From an uncultured Lachnospiraceae bacterium (GTDB lineage Bacteria; Bacillota; Clostridia; Lachnospirales; Lachnospiraceae), in assembly GCA_902775555.1 (NCBI GenBank), contig CACYMQ010000006.1, positions 1 to 64,000 of the forward strand: DNA of 64,000 nucleotides, in the 5' to 3' direction. Shown piece by piece: positions 38,343 through 47,524 of the stretch. The position numbers and the translations under genes were made by a program. Numbering within the stretch: the first letter of the stretch is position 1; every line of letters begins with the position of its first letter. The notes under the pieces were generated by a model. That model was not told where the DNA came from. It saw only the letters and a program-made list of their open reading frames with translations, and did not search any database.

Positions 38343-38663
38343 CTACTTTGAAAAGACTTTCCTTAACCATAGGAAAAGATACAGGATCACGGAATACAGG
38401 ATCAGTGTGACCATCACTGCCAGCGTTTGATCACTGCCTGTCACAAGACAGATCAAAAACCATACAACCAGCACTGCCATGATCAGCAGACCGATCACTG
38501 CAAAAACTCTGGCCGCTTTCCCGTGAGACGCTCCCCCGGCTTCTGTCATGGTTTCCGTCTCCAGCTCTGTCTTTGGGCCTGTCTCCTGCTCTGTCCCAGG
38601 CCCCGTCTCCTGTTCTGTCCCGTTCACGTTCTCATCCATTTCCTTGTTCACATCTTTTTCCAT
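38343..38663 (-). CDS. Small two-helix membrane protein, unknown
   Basis: 106 residues from the ATG at 38663 (GGAG upstream; the longer frame to 38723 has no site). The N-terminal half is hydrophilic with a T/E/G-rich near-repeat (TEQETGPGTEQETGPKTELE). Two membrane helices follow (VFAVIGLLIMAVLVVWFLICLV and MVTLILYSVILYLFLWL). It sits 56 bp upstream of the beta-helix gene, in the same direction. I recognise no family. It may be an accessory to the surface proteins, but nothing in the sequence proves it. Confidence 0.65.
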   Translation of the reverse strand: MEKDVNKEMDENVNGTEQETGPGTEQETGPKTELETETMTEAGGASHGKAARVFAVIGLLIMAVLVVWFLICLVTGSDQTLAVMVTLILYSVILYLFLWLRKVFSK

Positions 38664-38735
38664 ATGATTCTCCGGTATGGTATCCCTCTCCCCGCCCTGC
38701 AGACGGGTCCCCGGATCCCACACATTATATAATAC

Positions 38736-38767
38736 GAACCCCGGCCATATTTTTATGGATGGGGTTC
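38736..38767 (-). terminator. Imperfect hairpin after rarA, possible weak terminator
   Basis: GAACCCC plus CCAT pairs with ATGG plus GGGGTTC around ATTTTT. On the minus strand it is followed by CGTATTATATAAT, not a true T tract. It lies just after the rarA stop. Confidence 0.35.
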
Positions 38768-38772
38768 ATAGA

Positions 38773-40101
38773 TCATTTCTTTGTATCGTCCTTCAGGTAA
38801 TCCATCCATTTTTGTATATCGGCTTCCTTCCCCTGCTCCGAAGGGATATAGAACTTTGAACCGACCAGCGCATCCGGGAGATATTGCTGTTCCACATAAT
38901 GCTTCGGATAATCATGGGCATATTGATATCCCACATGTCCCAGTTCCTTCGAGCCGCTGTAGTGTGCATCACGAAGATGTGGCGGAACCTCCGCCCTTCC
39001 ATGGGTTTTGACCGCATCCATTGCGGCATAGATCGCATTGGTTACCGAATTGCTCTTCGGAGCCGTAGCCACATACACCGCCGCATGCGCCAGGATCAGT
39101 TGGGATTCGGGCATACCCACGCGCTCCACGGCCTGCGCCGCGGCAACTGCGACCTGGAGTGCCTGCGGATCCGCCATTCCCACGTCCTCACTGGCACAGA
39201 TCATGATCCTTCTGGCGATAAATGTCACACTTTCTCCGCCATACAGCATTTTGGCCAGATAGTAGACTGCCGCATCCGGATCAGATCCCCGCATGGATTT
39301 AATAAAGGCGGAAATGATATCGTAATGATTGTCTCCGTCCTTATCATACTTGATATTCCGCCTTTGGATACATTCCTCCGCCACTTCCGTGGTGATACGG
39401 ATCTTTCCGTCGGCCTTGTCCGGTTCCGTAGTCATGACTGCCAGTTCCACGGCATTCAGGGCATTCCGGGCATCTCCCTCCGCCATATCCGCCAGGAAGG
39501 AAACTGCTTCGTCGGAGATCTCCGCATTGTAGATCCCCATCCCCTGCTCTTTATCATATACTGCTCTTCGGATCAGCGTCTGTATATTCTCCTCCGTGAG
39601 AGGATGCAGCTGAAATACGGTGGATCGGGAGATCAACGCACTATTCACTTCAAAATAGGGATTCTCGGTGGTAGCACCGATCAGGATAACGGTCCCGTCT
39701 TCAACATAAGGAAGCAGGAAATCCTGCTGCGCTTTATTGAACCTGTGGATCTCGTCAACAAAGAGAATGGTTTTCCTGCCATACATGCCCAGGGTGTTCC
39801 GGGCTTCACGAACGACCTCCTCCATATCTTTTTTCCCGGAGGTCGTCGCGTTTATTTCCTTAAAATCAGATTTCGTGGTATTGGCTATCACATAAGCCAG
39901 ACTGGTCTTCCCCGTACCGGGAGGACCGTAAAAAATGACGGAGGACAGACGATCCGCTTCAATGGCCCGTGTCAGCAGCTTCCCCGGTCCGAGGATATGC
40001 TCCTGTCCTACCACATCCGACAGCTTCTTCGGACGCAGCCTGCGGGCCAGAGGAGCCTCCTTCTTCGCATTCTGCCCTCTCATGTAATCAAAAAGATCCA
40101 T
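38773..40101 (-). CDS. rarA: Replication-associated recombination protein A (AAA+ ATPase)
   Basis: 442 residues from the ATG at 40101, after AAGGA; the longer frame runs back into the response regulator. RarA/MgsA is related to clamp-loader subunits and acts at stalled replication forks. Walker A FYGPPGTGKTS, Walker B ILFVDEIHRF, sensor 1 LIGATTENPYFEVN and the C-terminal tetramerisation domain (GSDPDAAVYYLAKML) are all visible. It lies only 4 bp after the stand-alone response regulator gene, in a TetR-REC-rarA unit. Confidence 0.95.
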   Translation of the reverse strand: MDLFDYMRGQNAKKEAPLARRLRPKKLSDVVGQEHILGPGKLLTRAIEADRLSSVIFYGPPGTGKTSLAYVIANTTKSDFKEINATTSGKKDMEEVVREARNTLGMYGRKTILFVDEIHRFNKAQQDFLLPYVEDGTVILIGATTENPYFEVNSALISRSTVFQLHPLTEENIQTLIRRAVYDKEQGMGIYNAEISDEAVSFLADMAEGDARNALNAVELAVMTTEPDKADGKIRITTEVAEECIQRRNIKYDKDGDNHYDIISAFIKSMRGSDPDAAVYYLAKMLYGGESVTFIARRIMICASEDVGMADPQALQVAVAAAQAVERVGMPESQLILAHAAVYVATAPKSNSVTNAIYAAMDAVKTHGRAEVPPHLRDAHYSGSKELGHVGYQYAHDYPKHYVEQQYLPDALVGSKFYIPSEQGKEADIQKWMDYLKDDTKK

Positions 40102-40105
40102 AGTC

Positions 40106-40501
40106 CTATCCTTCGACAACACCAAGCTTCTTAATGATCGAATCAAATTTCATCACATCAATGGGCTTGCAGATATAATCATCATAATCCTCGCTGGCAT
40201 AGGATGCATCAAAGTCCTCATCCAGTGCACTGATCATGATCACCTTGCAGCGTGAGATCCTTGGGATCCCGAGTTTTCTCTCGGCATCACGAATAGATGC
40301 CAATGCTTTATATCCGTCGATCTTCGGCATCATGATATCCAGACATACGAGATCAAAAAAATTCTTCTCCGTTGCTGCAGCCACAAACGTGTCCACCGCC
40401 TGTATCCCGTCTGTCGTAAGGACCACCTCACCATAGCGGGACAACAGCTTTGACAGGAACTTGCCGCTCGCCTGATCGTCTTCTGCCACTAAAACTCTCA
40501 T
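40106..40501 (-). CDS. Stand-alone response regulator receiver domain
   Basis: 131 residues, one CheY-like receiver and no output domain. Acid pocket EDD, phospho-acceptor Asp in LVCLDIMMPKIDG, Thr/Ser switch region MISALDE and the conserved Lys in CKPID are all present, so phosphorylation is expected. The ATG overlaps the TetR stop (ATGA) with GGAGGTG upstream. No cognate histidine kinase is adjacent. It could signal by protein contact, perhaps with the neighbouring gene products, but that is a guess. Confidence 0.9.
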   Translation of the reverse strand: MRVLVAEDDQASGKFLSKLLSRYGEVVLTTDGIQAVDTFVAAATEKNFFDLVCLDIMMPKIDGYKALASIRDAERKLGIPRISRCKVIMISALDEDFDASYASEDYDDYICKPIDVMKFDSIIKKLGVVEG

Positions 40502-41106
40502 AATGCACCTCCGTTTTTTTCCGCCTTGATCAGACGGATCATATGATCAACAAATAAGCAGATTTCCTTACCAAAAGCGCCCTTCTGCACACCGAAACGT
40601 CGTTTCAGACATGCAGCATGGATATACCCATAGACGCAATCCGTCAGATTCTCTGCGATAAGCTCAGTCTTGATCTCTCCTGCCTCTTTTGCTTCACGGA
40701 AAAGGTTCGTCAGATATTCTCTCCTGCTCTGTGCCCCTGCCTCGACCATATCACGGGTTGCGGGATTATGAAGCAGCTCCTCATACTGAAGCATCAAGGT
40801 AGACAATGTATAATAATTCTCATAATAGATGGCATAGTTCTCCACATATGCCCGGATCTTCTCCAGATAACTGCCTTCCTTTGACTGGATCGTCTTTCGG
40901 ATTCCCTTATCAAAACGAAAATAGTAGGAAACAACATCTACCAAAAGTTCATTCACATCGCCGTAAAAACGATATAATAACGGTTCTGACAGGTTCGCCT
41001 TAGCCGATATTGTCTTGGTTGTCAGATTCGACAATCCGGATTCACTGATAATGTCAATGGCAGTGGAGATGATTCGATCTTTTGTCGAAATAAAACTCTC
41101 TGTCAA
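40498..41106 (-). CDS. TetR/AcrR family transcriptional regulator (TTG start)
   Basis: 202 residues. The start codon is TTG, with GGGGGAG five bases before it. An N-terminal TetR helix-turn-helix (KDRIISTAIDIISESGLSNLTTKTISAKANLSEPLLYRFYG) is followed by a helical ligand domain. A consensus promoter is upstream. TetR proteins often control their own operon, so it probably represses the REC and rarA genes it overlaps or abuts. The ligand is unknown. Confidence 0.9.
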   Translation of the reverse strand: MTESFISTKDRIISTAIDIISESGLSNLTTKTISAKANLSEPLLYRFYGDVNELLVDVVSYYFRFDKGIRKTIQSKEGSYLEKIRAYVENYAIYYENYYTLSTLMLQYEELLHNPATRDMVEAGAQSRREYLTNLFREAKEAGEIKTELIAENLTDCVYGYIHAACLKRRFGVQKGAFGKEICLFVDHMIRLIKAEKNGGAL

Positions 41107-41172
41107 TTTATCTCCCCCTTGTTTTCTAACTCAGGATATGCATTTTCCCCATAAAAATACTTCCCCAAATCT

Positions 41173-41201
41173 ATTGTATTCGGAAACCATGATTTTGTCA
41201 A
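41173..41201 (-). promoter_or_regulatory. Predicted promoter of the tetR-REC-rarA unit
   Basis: Minus-strand TTGACA (41196-41201), 17-bp spacer, TACAAT (41173-41178), about 67 bp before the TTG start. The leader contains no obvious perfect palindrome for TetR binding. Confidence 0.75.
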
Positions 41202-41240
41202 TTATTACCGAAAAACTCTATCCAATCTATGCAGTTTAAC

Positions 41241-41271
41241 AAAAAAGACCGGTGACTCCCGTCACCGGTCC
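41241..41271 (-). terminator. Rho-independent terminator of the cold-shock gene
   Basis: On the minus strand GACCGGTGAC pairs with GTCACCGGTC around GGGA, followed by TTTTTT. Confidence 0.9.
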
Positions 41272-41284
41272 CTGATGTTTCAGA

Positions 41285-41488
41285 CTACTGAATCACAGTT
41301 ACATTGGTAGCCTGAGGTCCCTTATCGCCCTCAGTTACCTCATACTCAACACTCTGGCCTTCTTCCAGAGTCTTAAAGCCTTCCATGTTAAGACCGGAAA
41401 AATGTACGAATACATCCTTTCCGTCCTCCCCTGTAATAAAACCATAGCCCTTCTGGTTGTTAAACCATTTTACAGTTCCCTTTGACAT
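41285..41488 (-). CDS. Cold-shock protein, CspA family
   Basis: 67 residues, one cold-shock domain. RNP1 (KGYGFI) and RNP2 (VFVHF) are intact. It binds single-stranded RNA/DNA as a chaperone at low temperature and in normal growth. The leader from the predicted promoter is about 60 nt, AGGAG lies before the ATG, and it is monocistronic with a strong terminator. Confidence 0.96.
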   Translation of the reverse strand: MSKGTVKWFNNQKGYGFITGEDGKDVFVHFSGLNMEGFKTLEEGQSVEYEVTEGDKGPQATNVTVIQ

Positions 41489-41549
41489 CTCAATTCTCCT
41501 CCAAAACTTTAATGATATTTATTACTGTCTATCATCCAGTCACCACACT

Positions 41550-41578
41550 ATTCTATCACAGCTAACGAGCAGAGTCAA
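41550..41578 (-). promoter_or_regulatory. Predicted promoter of the cold-shock gene
   Basis: Minus-strand TTGACT (41573-41578), 17-bp spacer, TAGAAT (41550-41555). Confidence 0.75.
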
Positions 41579-41621
41579 TGGGTTGTGTAAAAATAAGTAT
41601 TATCGACGGATCATAAGGATT

Positions 41622-42578
41622 CTATCCCTCTTCCGCCGATGAAAGATCATCCATACGGACGATCTTCAGTTGATCCGATTCCGGTACGTAAATATATAAG
41701 GAATCCGACAAAATCTCTGTCTGATCCAGCATATTTGAATTCACATCTCCTATCAGTTCCATAAGTCTGCCACGATCCGGACCAAGATTTTTCGGAAGCG
41801 CAAGCAACTCATTAATACTGGATGGGATCAGATAGTATACATCCTGCAGCTTCTCATACAGTTCTTTCAAAAGACCCGGATACAGGATAGCAACCGCCCC
41901 CTGCAGTCCGCGCTCCGTACTGACGTAATAAAAAGGACTCTCCACATCCTGAAGTACACCCTGTGACAGCTGCTCCAAAACCTCATTCAGCGGTGCAAGA
42001 CGCTGCGGGCTCTTCCTCATGGTATTCTGAAGTGCAATGTCATAGAGCTCATCAAATGTTCTTCCCCAATCCTTCAGGATTTCATTTGTGATCGGGATCC
42101 TGCCGGTCCGTCCTCCGCATACAACCTCCCACTTCATGAGGACAGCGAGATCAAGATACTCCCTGTATGGGAAATTCTCAAGTAATTTCCGGTTTTTATC
42201 CCGATTGATCACGTCCAAAACCAGCTTCTCGGGAATATCCTCTGTCCGGAACAGGATCTCCGGATCCGGCTCCATCATATCCAGTGCATAGCGAAAATCC
42301 GATGCCATTCGATCGGCAACATCTTCCCACACACCCTGCCGGAGAAATTCGGAAGGATCCGGAGGAAGATAGGACTCCACATAGATACAGGGAGCCATAT
42401 CACTGTCTTTTACAACTACTGTGATCCCGAGAAGAACCTTTCCGTTGTTCTTCAGGATCTCTCTGGAATAAACCTCTGCCGGAGAGATATCCCTCAGGCG
42501 TTCTTCTATCATCACCGGCAGCTCTGCCATGGCAAAACGCCGGATACTATCATGCTTCTGAAACTCGTCTACGTTCAT
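41622..42578 (-). CDS. DUF5688 family protein
   Basis: 318 residues, mixed alpha/beta, no signal peptide or membrane helix. The layout (N-terminal LLGITVVVKDSDMAPCIYVE, central VLDVINRDKNRKLLENFPY, then AVLMKWEVV) matches DUF5688, a family common in Lachnospiraceae, often in several copies, with no known function. The ATG has AAAGGAG upstream. It is preceded by 108 AT-rich bp without a clear promoter. Cytosolic location is inferred. Confidence 0.75.
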   Translation of the reverse strand: MNVDEFQKHDSIRRFAMAELPVMIEERLRDISPAEVYSREILKNNGKVLLGITVVVKDSDMAPCIYVESYLPPDPSEFLRQGVWEDVADRMASDFRYALDMMEPDPEILFRTEDIPEKLVLDVINRDKNRKLLENFPYREYLDLAVLMKWEVVCGGRTGRIPITNEILKDWGRTFDELYDIALQNTMRKSPQRLAPLNEVLEQLSQGVLQDVESPFYYVSTERGLQGAVAILYPGLLKELYEKLQDVYYLIPSSINELLALPKNLGPDRGRLMELIGDVNSNMLDQTEILSDSLYIYVPESDQLKIVRMDDLSSAEEG

Positions 42579-42686
42579 AAAATCTCCTTTTAATATGAAA
42601 TCTCATGACCGGTGTGACAAATACACAAAGCAAAATAACAAAAAATCAGTAATCATCACCCGTGCGATGGTGTAATACTCAGTAAC

Positions 42687-43136
42687 TCATAACGAGAGAT
42701 GTATCATAGTTTTCTGAATGGAATGATAGGAAAAACCTCTTCTCTGGAGATACCCGTACAGTCTGCGCCGCTCCTTCTCATCTGAAAGATCCTTCCCGCG
42801 GACCCTTCGAAGGATCACGGACAGAAGCTGTGACTCCTCGGAATAATCCTCCTCTTCCAAAACCTCGCTGACCAACGGAGATTCCGGAGTCACCCGGATC
42901 CCTTTCTGTCCGAGTTCCTGACAGATCAGGCGGATACTCCTGGACGGAAGTGCTCTTCTGATATAGGCTCTAGCATAGCGTTCATCCGAAAGATAGCCAT
43001 ACTCGGAAAGCCGCTGCAGAACCTGCTCTATCTCCTCTTTCTCATATCCTTTCTTCTGAAGCTTTCTTTTCAGATCATGTGTGGAATGTTCTGAAATCGA
43101 CAACAGTTCCAGGGCTTTGTCCCATGCCGGGATCAT
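42687..43136 (-). CDS. recX: Regulatory protein RecX
   Basis: 149 residues. RecX three-helix repeats are visible ([57 protein letters not shown]). RecX modulates RecA filament activity. The ATG overlaps the recA stop by 4 bp with GGAGGACGAGGT upstream, so translation is coupled and shares the SOS-controlled recA promoter. Confidence 0.93.
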   Translation of the reverse strand: MIPAWDKALELLSISEHSTHDLKRKLQKKGYEKEEIEQVLQRLSEYGYLSDERYARAYIRRALPSRSIRLICQELGQKGIRVTPESPLVSEVLEEEDYSEESQLLSVILRRVRGKDLSDEKERRRLYGYLQRRGFSYHSIQKTMIHLSL

Positions 43137-44170
43137 ACCTCGTCCTCCGGCTTCTCACCGTTTCCCTCCGGGTCCTCAGCCACTCCGACGATCACACGTA
43201 CCTTATCCTCCACTTCCTTCATAACATCCGGATTCTCGGCAAGATACTGCTTCGCGTTCTCACGTCCCTGCCCGATCTTCTCTCCGAGATAGGAATACCA
43301 GGCTCCGGATTTAACGATCACATCGTACTTGGCCGCAAGATCCAAAATATCCGCCTCGCGGGAGATCCCCTTTCCGAACATGATATCAAATTCGGCTTCA
43401 CGGAACGGAGGTGCCACTTTGTTCTTAACCACTTTAACACGTACATGGTTTCCGATGACTTCACCGTTCTGCTTCAAAGACTCAACGCGTCGTACATCCA
43501 GACGAACGGAAGCATAGAACTTCAATGCACGTCCGCCGGTGGTCGTCTCGGGATTACCGAACATGACACCGACCTTTTCACGCAGCTGGTTGATAAAGAT
43601 CACAACACAGTTCGTCTTATTGATGACTGCTGTCAGTTTACGAAGTGCCTGCGACATGAGACGTGCATGAAGTCCCACATGGGAATCCCCCATCTCACCG
43701 TCGATCTCTGCCTTCGGGACCAGCGCTGCCACCGAGTCGATCACCACTACATCCATCGCGCCGGAACGCACCATGGTCTCCGTGATCTCCAGGGCCTGCT
43801 CGCCGTTATCCGGCTGGGAGATATACAGATTGTCGATATCCACTCCTATACTTCTGGCATAAACCGGATCCAGAGCATGCTCTGCGTCAATGAACCCTGC
43901 AATGCCTCCCATCTTCTGTACTTCGGAAACCACGTGTAAAGCAACCGTGGTCTTACCGCTTGACTCGGGTCCGTAGATCTCGATCACACGGCCTCTCGGC
44001 ATGCCGCCGATGCCCAGTGCGATATCAAGGCTAAGGGATCCCGTAGGAACGACATCGATATTCATATGTGCATTCTGGTCACCCAGCTTCATAACCGAGC
44101 CCTTACCGAACTGCTTTTCGATTTGCACAAGTGCCGCATCCAACGCTCTGATCTTATTTTCGTCTGCCAT
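43133..44170 (-). CDS. recA: Recombinase RecA
   Basis: 345 residues from the ATG at 44170 (AGGAGGTAATT upstream; an earlier frame start adds six residues). Walker [10 protein letters not shown], Walker [18 protein letters not shown]1/L2 loops ([42 protein letters not shown]) and the acidic C-terminus ([14 protein letters not shown]) are present. It carries out strand exchange and triggers LexA cleavage. It is first in a recA-recX operon under an SOS box. Confidence 0.98.
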   Translation of the reverse strand: MADENKIRALDAALVQIEKQFGKGSVMKLGDQNAHMNIDVVPTGSLSLDIALGIGGMPRGRVIEIYGPESSGKTTVALHVVSEVQKMGGIAGFIDAEHALDPVYARSIGVDIDNLYISQPDNGEQALEITETMVRSGAMDVVVIDSVAALVPKAEIDGEMGDSHVGLHARLMSQALRKLTAVINKTNCVVIFINQLREKVGVMFGNPETTTGGRALKFYASVRLDVRRVESLKQNGEVIGNHVRVKVVKNKVAPPFREAEFDIMFGKGISREADILDLAAKYDVIVKSGAWYSYLGEKIGQGRENAKQYLAENPDVMKEVEDKVRVIVGVAEDPEGNGEKPEDEV

Positions 44171-44185
44171 AATTACCTCCTGATT

Positions 44186-44199
44186 CAAACATACGTTCG
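44186..44199 (-). promoter_or_regulatory. LexA/DinR SOS box of recA
   Basis: Minus-strand CGAACGTATGTTTG fits the Gram-positive SOS consensus CGAAC-N4-GTTYG. It lies about 11 bp downstream of the -10, where LexA would block initiation. Confidence 0.85.
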
Positions 44200-44209
44200 T
44201 TCTTCAATA

Positions 44210-44238
44210 ATCCTATACCACTTTCGGGGAATTGTCAA
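44210..44238 (-). promoter_or_regulatory. Predicted promoter of recA-recX
   Basis: Minus-strand TTGACA (44233-44238), 17-bp spacer, TAGGAT (44210-44215). Confidence 0.75.
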
Positions 44239-44313
44239 CCGAAAAAAAGAAAAACCGGAAGGAATCTGAAAATAGAATTTTAAGAGATGATTTGCTACGC
44301 CATTATATCACAT

Positions 44314-44342
44314 TTGCTTTTTAAATGCCACTCCATTATAAT
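44314..44342 (+). promoter_or_regulatory. Predicted promoter of tmcAL
   Basis: TTGCTT (44314-44319), 17-bp spacer, TATAAT (44337-44342), about 44 bp before the ATG. It is divergent from the recA promoter. Confidence 0.75.
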
Positions 44343-44385
44343 CATTTCTGAAATATCTCGGAAGAAGGAACAAGGTGGAAACAGC

Positions 44386-45612
44386 ATGTCAACACTGGGT
44401 ATCATAAGTGAATACAATCCCTATCATAAAGGGCACGAATACCTGCTCCGGACCGCACTTGAGATGACCGGCGCATCGCATTCCGTCTCTGTCATGAGCG
44501 GGAATTTCTCCCAGCAGGGGCTTCCCATGGTGAAGGACAAATACCTTCGCGCCGCCGCTGCCACCGCTTCCGGGATCGATCTGGTATTCGAACTGCCCAC
44601 GGTTTTTGCGACCGGAGCTGCAGGCGATTTCGCAGGCGGTGCCGTACTGCTCCTCAGCAGCCTTCCTTCCATGGAATATTTATGCTTCGGCGTAGAGACA
44701 CCGGATCCGTCTTTCTTCGGGGAGGTTGCGGAATGCTGTGTCGAGGAACCCGAAGTCTTCAGAAAGACACTTCGCGACCGTCTGAAGGCCGGCTGCAGTT
44801 TCCCCTCCGCCAGGGAAGATGCGCTGGCTTCTGTGCTCGGAGACGTTATAAGACAGCCTCTCCGGTCGCCCAACAACATCCTGGCCCTTGAATATGTCAC
44901 AGCCATGAAACGGCTGAACTGCCGTCTCAGACCCTGCTTTATCAAAAGAAGCTCCGACTATCACAGCGGAGTCTCGGCCTCTGCGACTTCCATCCGCAAT
45001 CATATCCTTGCACTTACCTCGTCGGAAAAAGCGGATGAGATCCCGGATTACCTGAAGGAGGTCCTTCCCCCGGGCTCTTCCGGACAGTATCTGGCCTCCG
45101 AAGGCGGTCTTCTTCTGTCCCCGGAGGGTCTCATGCCCTATCTGTCCGCAAAACTGATGGAGCTTCCGGAGGAACCCGAAGACGGTCTCCTGCCCATGGA
45201 TATGACTCCGGAGATCTATCATCGACTGAGGAAAACAGAACTTCCAACGGATTACCCGACGCTGATCCTGTCCCTTAAAAAGAAAAATGAGACCATGGGA
45301 CGGATCACCCGCAGTCTCCTGCATCTGATCCTCGGGATCCGTCAGAATGACCGCGTCCCGCTGACAGCTGTATCTGCGGAACAGTTGTATCTGAACCTGC
45401 TCAGCGCACGGAGTGACAGCACAACGCTTCTGAGAGATACGGGATCCGTTACCGTGATCACCAAAAAATCGGCCTTTCACCCGGATGACCCCCTTGGAAA
45501 AAGACTGTGGGAGCTGGACCTTCGCGCATCGTTCTTATATGATCAGTTGTATTTTGATACATTTAAGGTCAGGCTTCCCTCTGAACTAAGACGGACTCCC
45601 GTCATCGTATGA
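44386..45612 (+). CDS. tmcAL: tRNA(Met) cytidine acetate ligase TmcAL
   Basis: 408 residues from the ATG at 44386, after AGGTGG; the frame opens further upstream, before the predicted -35. The HIGH-type nucleotidyltransferase start GIISEYNPYHKGHEYLL and VMSGNFSQQGLP are diagnostic of the YlbM/TmcAL family. It uses ATP and acetate to acetylate the wobble C34 of elongator tRNA-Met. It is one of only three plus-strand genes in the window and ends at a bidirectional terminator. Confidence 0.93.
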   Translation: MSTLGIISEYNPYHKGHEYLLRTALEMTGASHSVSVMSGNFSQQGLPMVKDKYLRAAAATASGIDLVFELPTVFATGAAGDFAGGAVLLLSSLPSMEYLCFGVETPDPSFFGEVAECCVEEPEVFRKTLRDRLKAGCSFPSAREDALASVLGDVIRQPLRSPNNILALEYVTAMKRLNCRLRPCFIKRSSDYHSGVSASATSIRNHILALTSSEKADEIPDYLKEVLPPGSSGQYLASEGGLLLSPEGLMPYLSAKLMELPEEPEDGLLPMDMTPEIYHRLRKTELPTDYPTLILSLKKKNETMGRITRSLLHLILGIRQNDRVPLTAVSAEQLYLNLLSARSDSTTLLRDTGSVTVITKKSAFHPDDPLGKRLWELDLRASFLYDQLYFDTFKVRLPSELRRTPVIV

Positions 45613-45641
45613 ACCGGGGCCGCGAAGATCCATGTCCGGAC

Positions 45642-45684
45642 AAAAAAACACACCCCTCAGGCTATGCCAAAGGGGTGTATTTTT
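45642..45684. terminator. Bidirectional terminator between tmcAL and the DivIVA-like gene
   Basis: ACACCCCT (45650-45657) pairs with AGGGGTGT (45671-45678), with GGC/GCC inside. A runs lie on the left and T runs on the right, so it serves both convergent genes. Confidence 0.85.
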
Positions 45685-45706
45685 GATCCTGTATCCTGTC
45701 CGAAGA

Positions 45707-46450
45707 TCACTCATCAAGGAAGTCGTCGTCATCGAAATCCTCATCATCCGGATCGAACTCCTCATCCTCATCCTCATCGTCCTCATCCGGATCATAGTCA
45801 TCATCGTCATAATCATCATTTGTTGCAGCTGCGTTGATCTTCTGCGCCGCATAATTCGGCTGAGCCTCCGGGATCGGAGCCACCGGTGCAACACCTGTAA
45901 GAAGTCCGATGCTGGCATCTACTTCACTCATGTTGGTCTCAAGTGTAAATACACTGTTCTCGAGGCTGTCCACCAGATTCTTATAGTTCTCACGATCAGC
46001 TTCAAGCGTAGCAGCAAAGAAATCTCTCATATCGGAAAGCTTCTGCTTTGTATAGGACATAGCACCGAGACGGACCTCATTTGCTTCTGCATTCGCATCA
46101 GCGAGGATCCTGTCAGCTTCCTGTCTTGCCGCATCCAGTATCTCATTTGCGCGGATATTTGCGAGCTCGGTGATATGATTGGTATCTACAAGGCGGTTTG
46201 CCTCATTTACAGATTCTGAAATAATGGCGTCGGAACGGGTTCTTGCGGATGCAAGGATGGCCTCCTTGTTACGCATGATCTTCTTGCAACGCTCGATCTC
46301 ACTGGGGAGTTTTAACTTCAGTTCACTGAGAAGGCGCTCCATTTCGTCCTTCGGAACAACGATCTTATTGGATGAGAGTGGCTGATATTTACAATTATCG
46401 ATAAATATCTCGATCTCATTGATCATTTCCTCTACACCTTTTTTTCCCAT
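45707..46450 (-). CDS. DivIVA-like coiled-coil protein with acidic tail
   Basis: 247 residues. The N-terminal part (IFIDNCKYQPLSSNKIVVPKDEMERLLSEL) and the long A/E/R-rich helix (ANEILDAARQEADRILADANAEANEVR) resemble DivIVA/ATPase-subunit-H-like proteins of clostridia. The final roughly 35 residues are almost all Asp/Glu. AGGAGG precedes the ATG. It is the last gene of rsmD-coaD-this, 3 nt after coaD. A role in cell-pole or division scaffolding is inferred from the coiled coil only. Confidence 0.75.
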   Translation of the reverse strand: MGKKGVEEMINEIEIFIDNCKYQPLSSNKIVVPKDEMERLLSELKLKLPSEIERCKKIMRNKEAILASARTRSDAIISESVNEANRLVDTNHITELANIRANEILDAARQEADRILADANAEANEVRLGAMSYTKQKLSDMRDFFAATLEADRENYKNLVDSLENSVFTLETNMSEVDASIGLLTGVAPVAPIPEAQPNYAAQKINAAATNDDYDDDDYDPDEDDEDEDEEFDPDDEDFDDDDFLDE

Positions 46451-46453
46451 TTT

Positions 46454-46957
46454 CTAATCCTCCTGTTTTTTGGACTCTACAATCCCTTTTTCGATCATAA
46501 CCTTCAGGACATTTTCGGGCACAAAATCCGGAAGTGCCACCTTATACCGGGCATACTCCCGAACCACAGATGAGCTTACATTTGTATAACGGGGATCCGT
46601 GGGGAGGAATATGGTCTCGATCCCTCCGGATGCTACCCGGTTCACCTGTGCGATCTGTAATTCCATCTCGAAATCCATCAGCTCCCGAAGGCCTCTGATG
46701 ATGGTGTCGGCGCCCTTGGCACGGACAAAATCGATCAACAGTCCATTAAAGCTTTCAATAGATACATTCGGAATATTCTTACATGCATCCTTCAACATAA
46801 TAACACGTTCTTCCAAAGAAAACAATGGTGTTTTTTTCTCGGAGTTTACGAGAACTCCCACCACCAAATGGTCGAAGAGACCTGCCGCACGGCGGATCAG
46901 ATCCATATGTCCGACTGTCACCGGATCAAAGCTTCCGGGGTATACTACCGTCTTCAT
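46454..46957 (-). CDS. coaD: Phosphopantetheine adenylyltransferase
   Basis: 167 residues. It adenylates 4'-phosphopantetheine to dephospho-CoA, the step after coaBC. The nucleotidyltransferase signature YPGSFDPVTVGHMDLIRRA, the FVRAKGADTIIRGLRELMDFE substrate loop and the ISSS-like VSSSVVREYA are all present. It starts 12 nt after rsmD, the usual Firmicutes pairing. Confidence 0.97.
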   Translation of the reverse strand: MKTVVYPGSFDPVTVGHMDLIRRAAGLFDHLVVGVLVNSEKKTPLFSLEERVIMLKDACKNIPNVSIESFNGLLIDFVRAKGADTIIRGLRELMDFEMELQIAQVNRVASGGIETIFLPTDPRYTNVSSSVVREYARYKVALPDFVPENVLKVMIEKGIVESKKQED

Positions 46958-46969
46958 ACTATATCCTTC

Positions 46970-47524
46970 CTAATCTTCTGCGAGTCTGATAAACAGATGC
47001 TTATTTGTCTTATAGGCTTTCACCTTCTCGATCTGAAAGGGCGTTCCTTCCAGAAACGAAAAATCCTGCTCAAGGGATGCTTCCACTACGATCCTGACTC
47101 CGGGATTTCTGAATTTCTTGGAGGACAGGATTTCGAGTACCGCCTCTTCCAGTCCGTTATTGTAAGGCGGATCGATAAATATCACGTCAAAATCAACCAC
47201 CGGAAGGGATCTCACATAGGAAACGGCATCGGAAAGGATCAGATCCGATCCGTCTTCAAATTTCGTAAAATGGATATTCTCCTTGATCACTGCCATGGCT
47301 TTCCGGTTATTCTCGACAAAAACCGCATGTCTTGCGCCTCTGGAAAGCGCTTCGATACCAATGGCACCGCTTCCCGCAAAAAGATCCAGGAACCGGCAGC
47401 CCGGGATGTCGCTCTGAAGGACATTGAACAGGGTTTCCTTATATCGGTCCGCAGTCGGCCGCGTGGTATCTCCCTCCAGGCTCTTAAGCGGAAGGCTTCG
47501 ACGGGTGCCCGCAATCACTCTCAT
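46970..47524 (-). CDS. rsmD: 16S rRNA (guanine(966)-N(2))-methyltransferase
   Basis: 184 residues. The SAM-binding motif FLDLFAGSGAIGIEALSRGA and the catalytic FIDPPYNNG (DPPY) are intact, with the N-terminal MRVIAGTRRSLPLKSL and TRPTADRYKETLFNVL typical of RsmD. It methylates G966 of 16S rRNA. AGGAG lies before the ATG. Just upstream is a 220-bp hairpin-rich element instead of the expected recG. Confidence 0.96.
   Translation of the reverse strand: MRVIAGTRRSLPLKSLEGDTTRPTADRYKETLFNVLQSDIPGCRFLDLFAGSGAIGIEALSRGARHAVFVENNRKAMAVIKENIHFTKFEDGSDLILSDAVSYVRSLPVVDFDVIFIDPPYNNGLEEAVLEILSSKKFRNPGVRIVVEASLEQDFSFLEGTPFQIEKVKAYKTNKHLFIRLAED

Noticed and set aside
45707..45830. Acidic low-complexity tail as a misread frame
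   Set aside because: The GAT/GAC/GAG run stays in frame with the well-supported coiled-coil protein and ends at a stop before the terminator.
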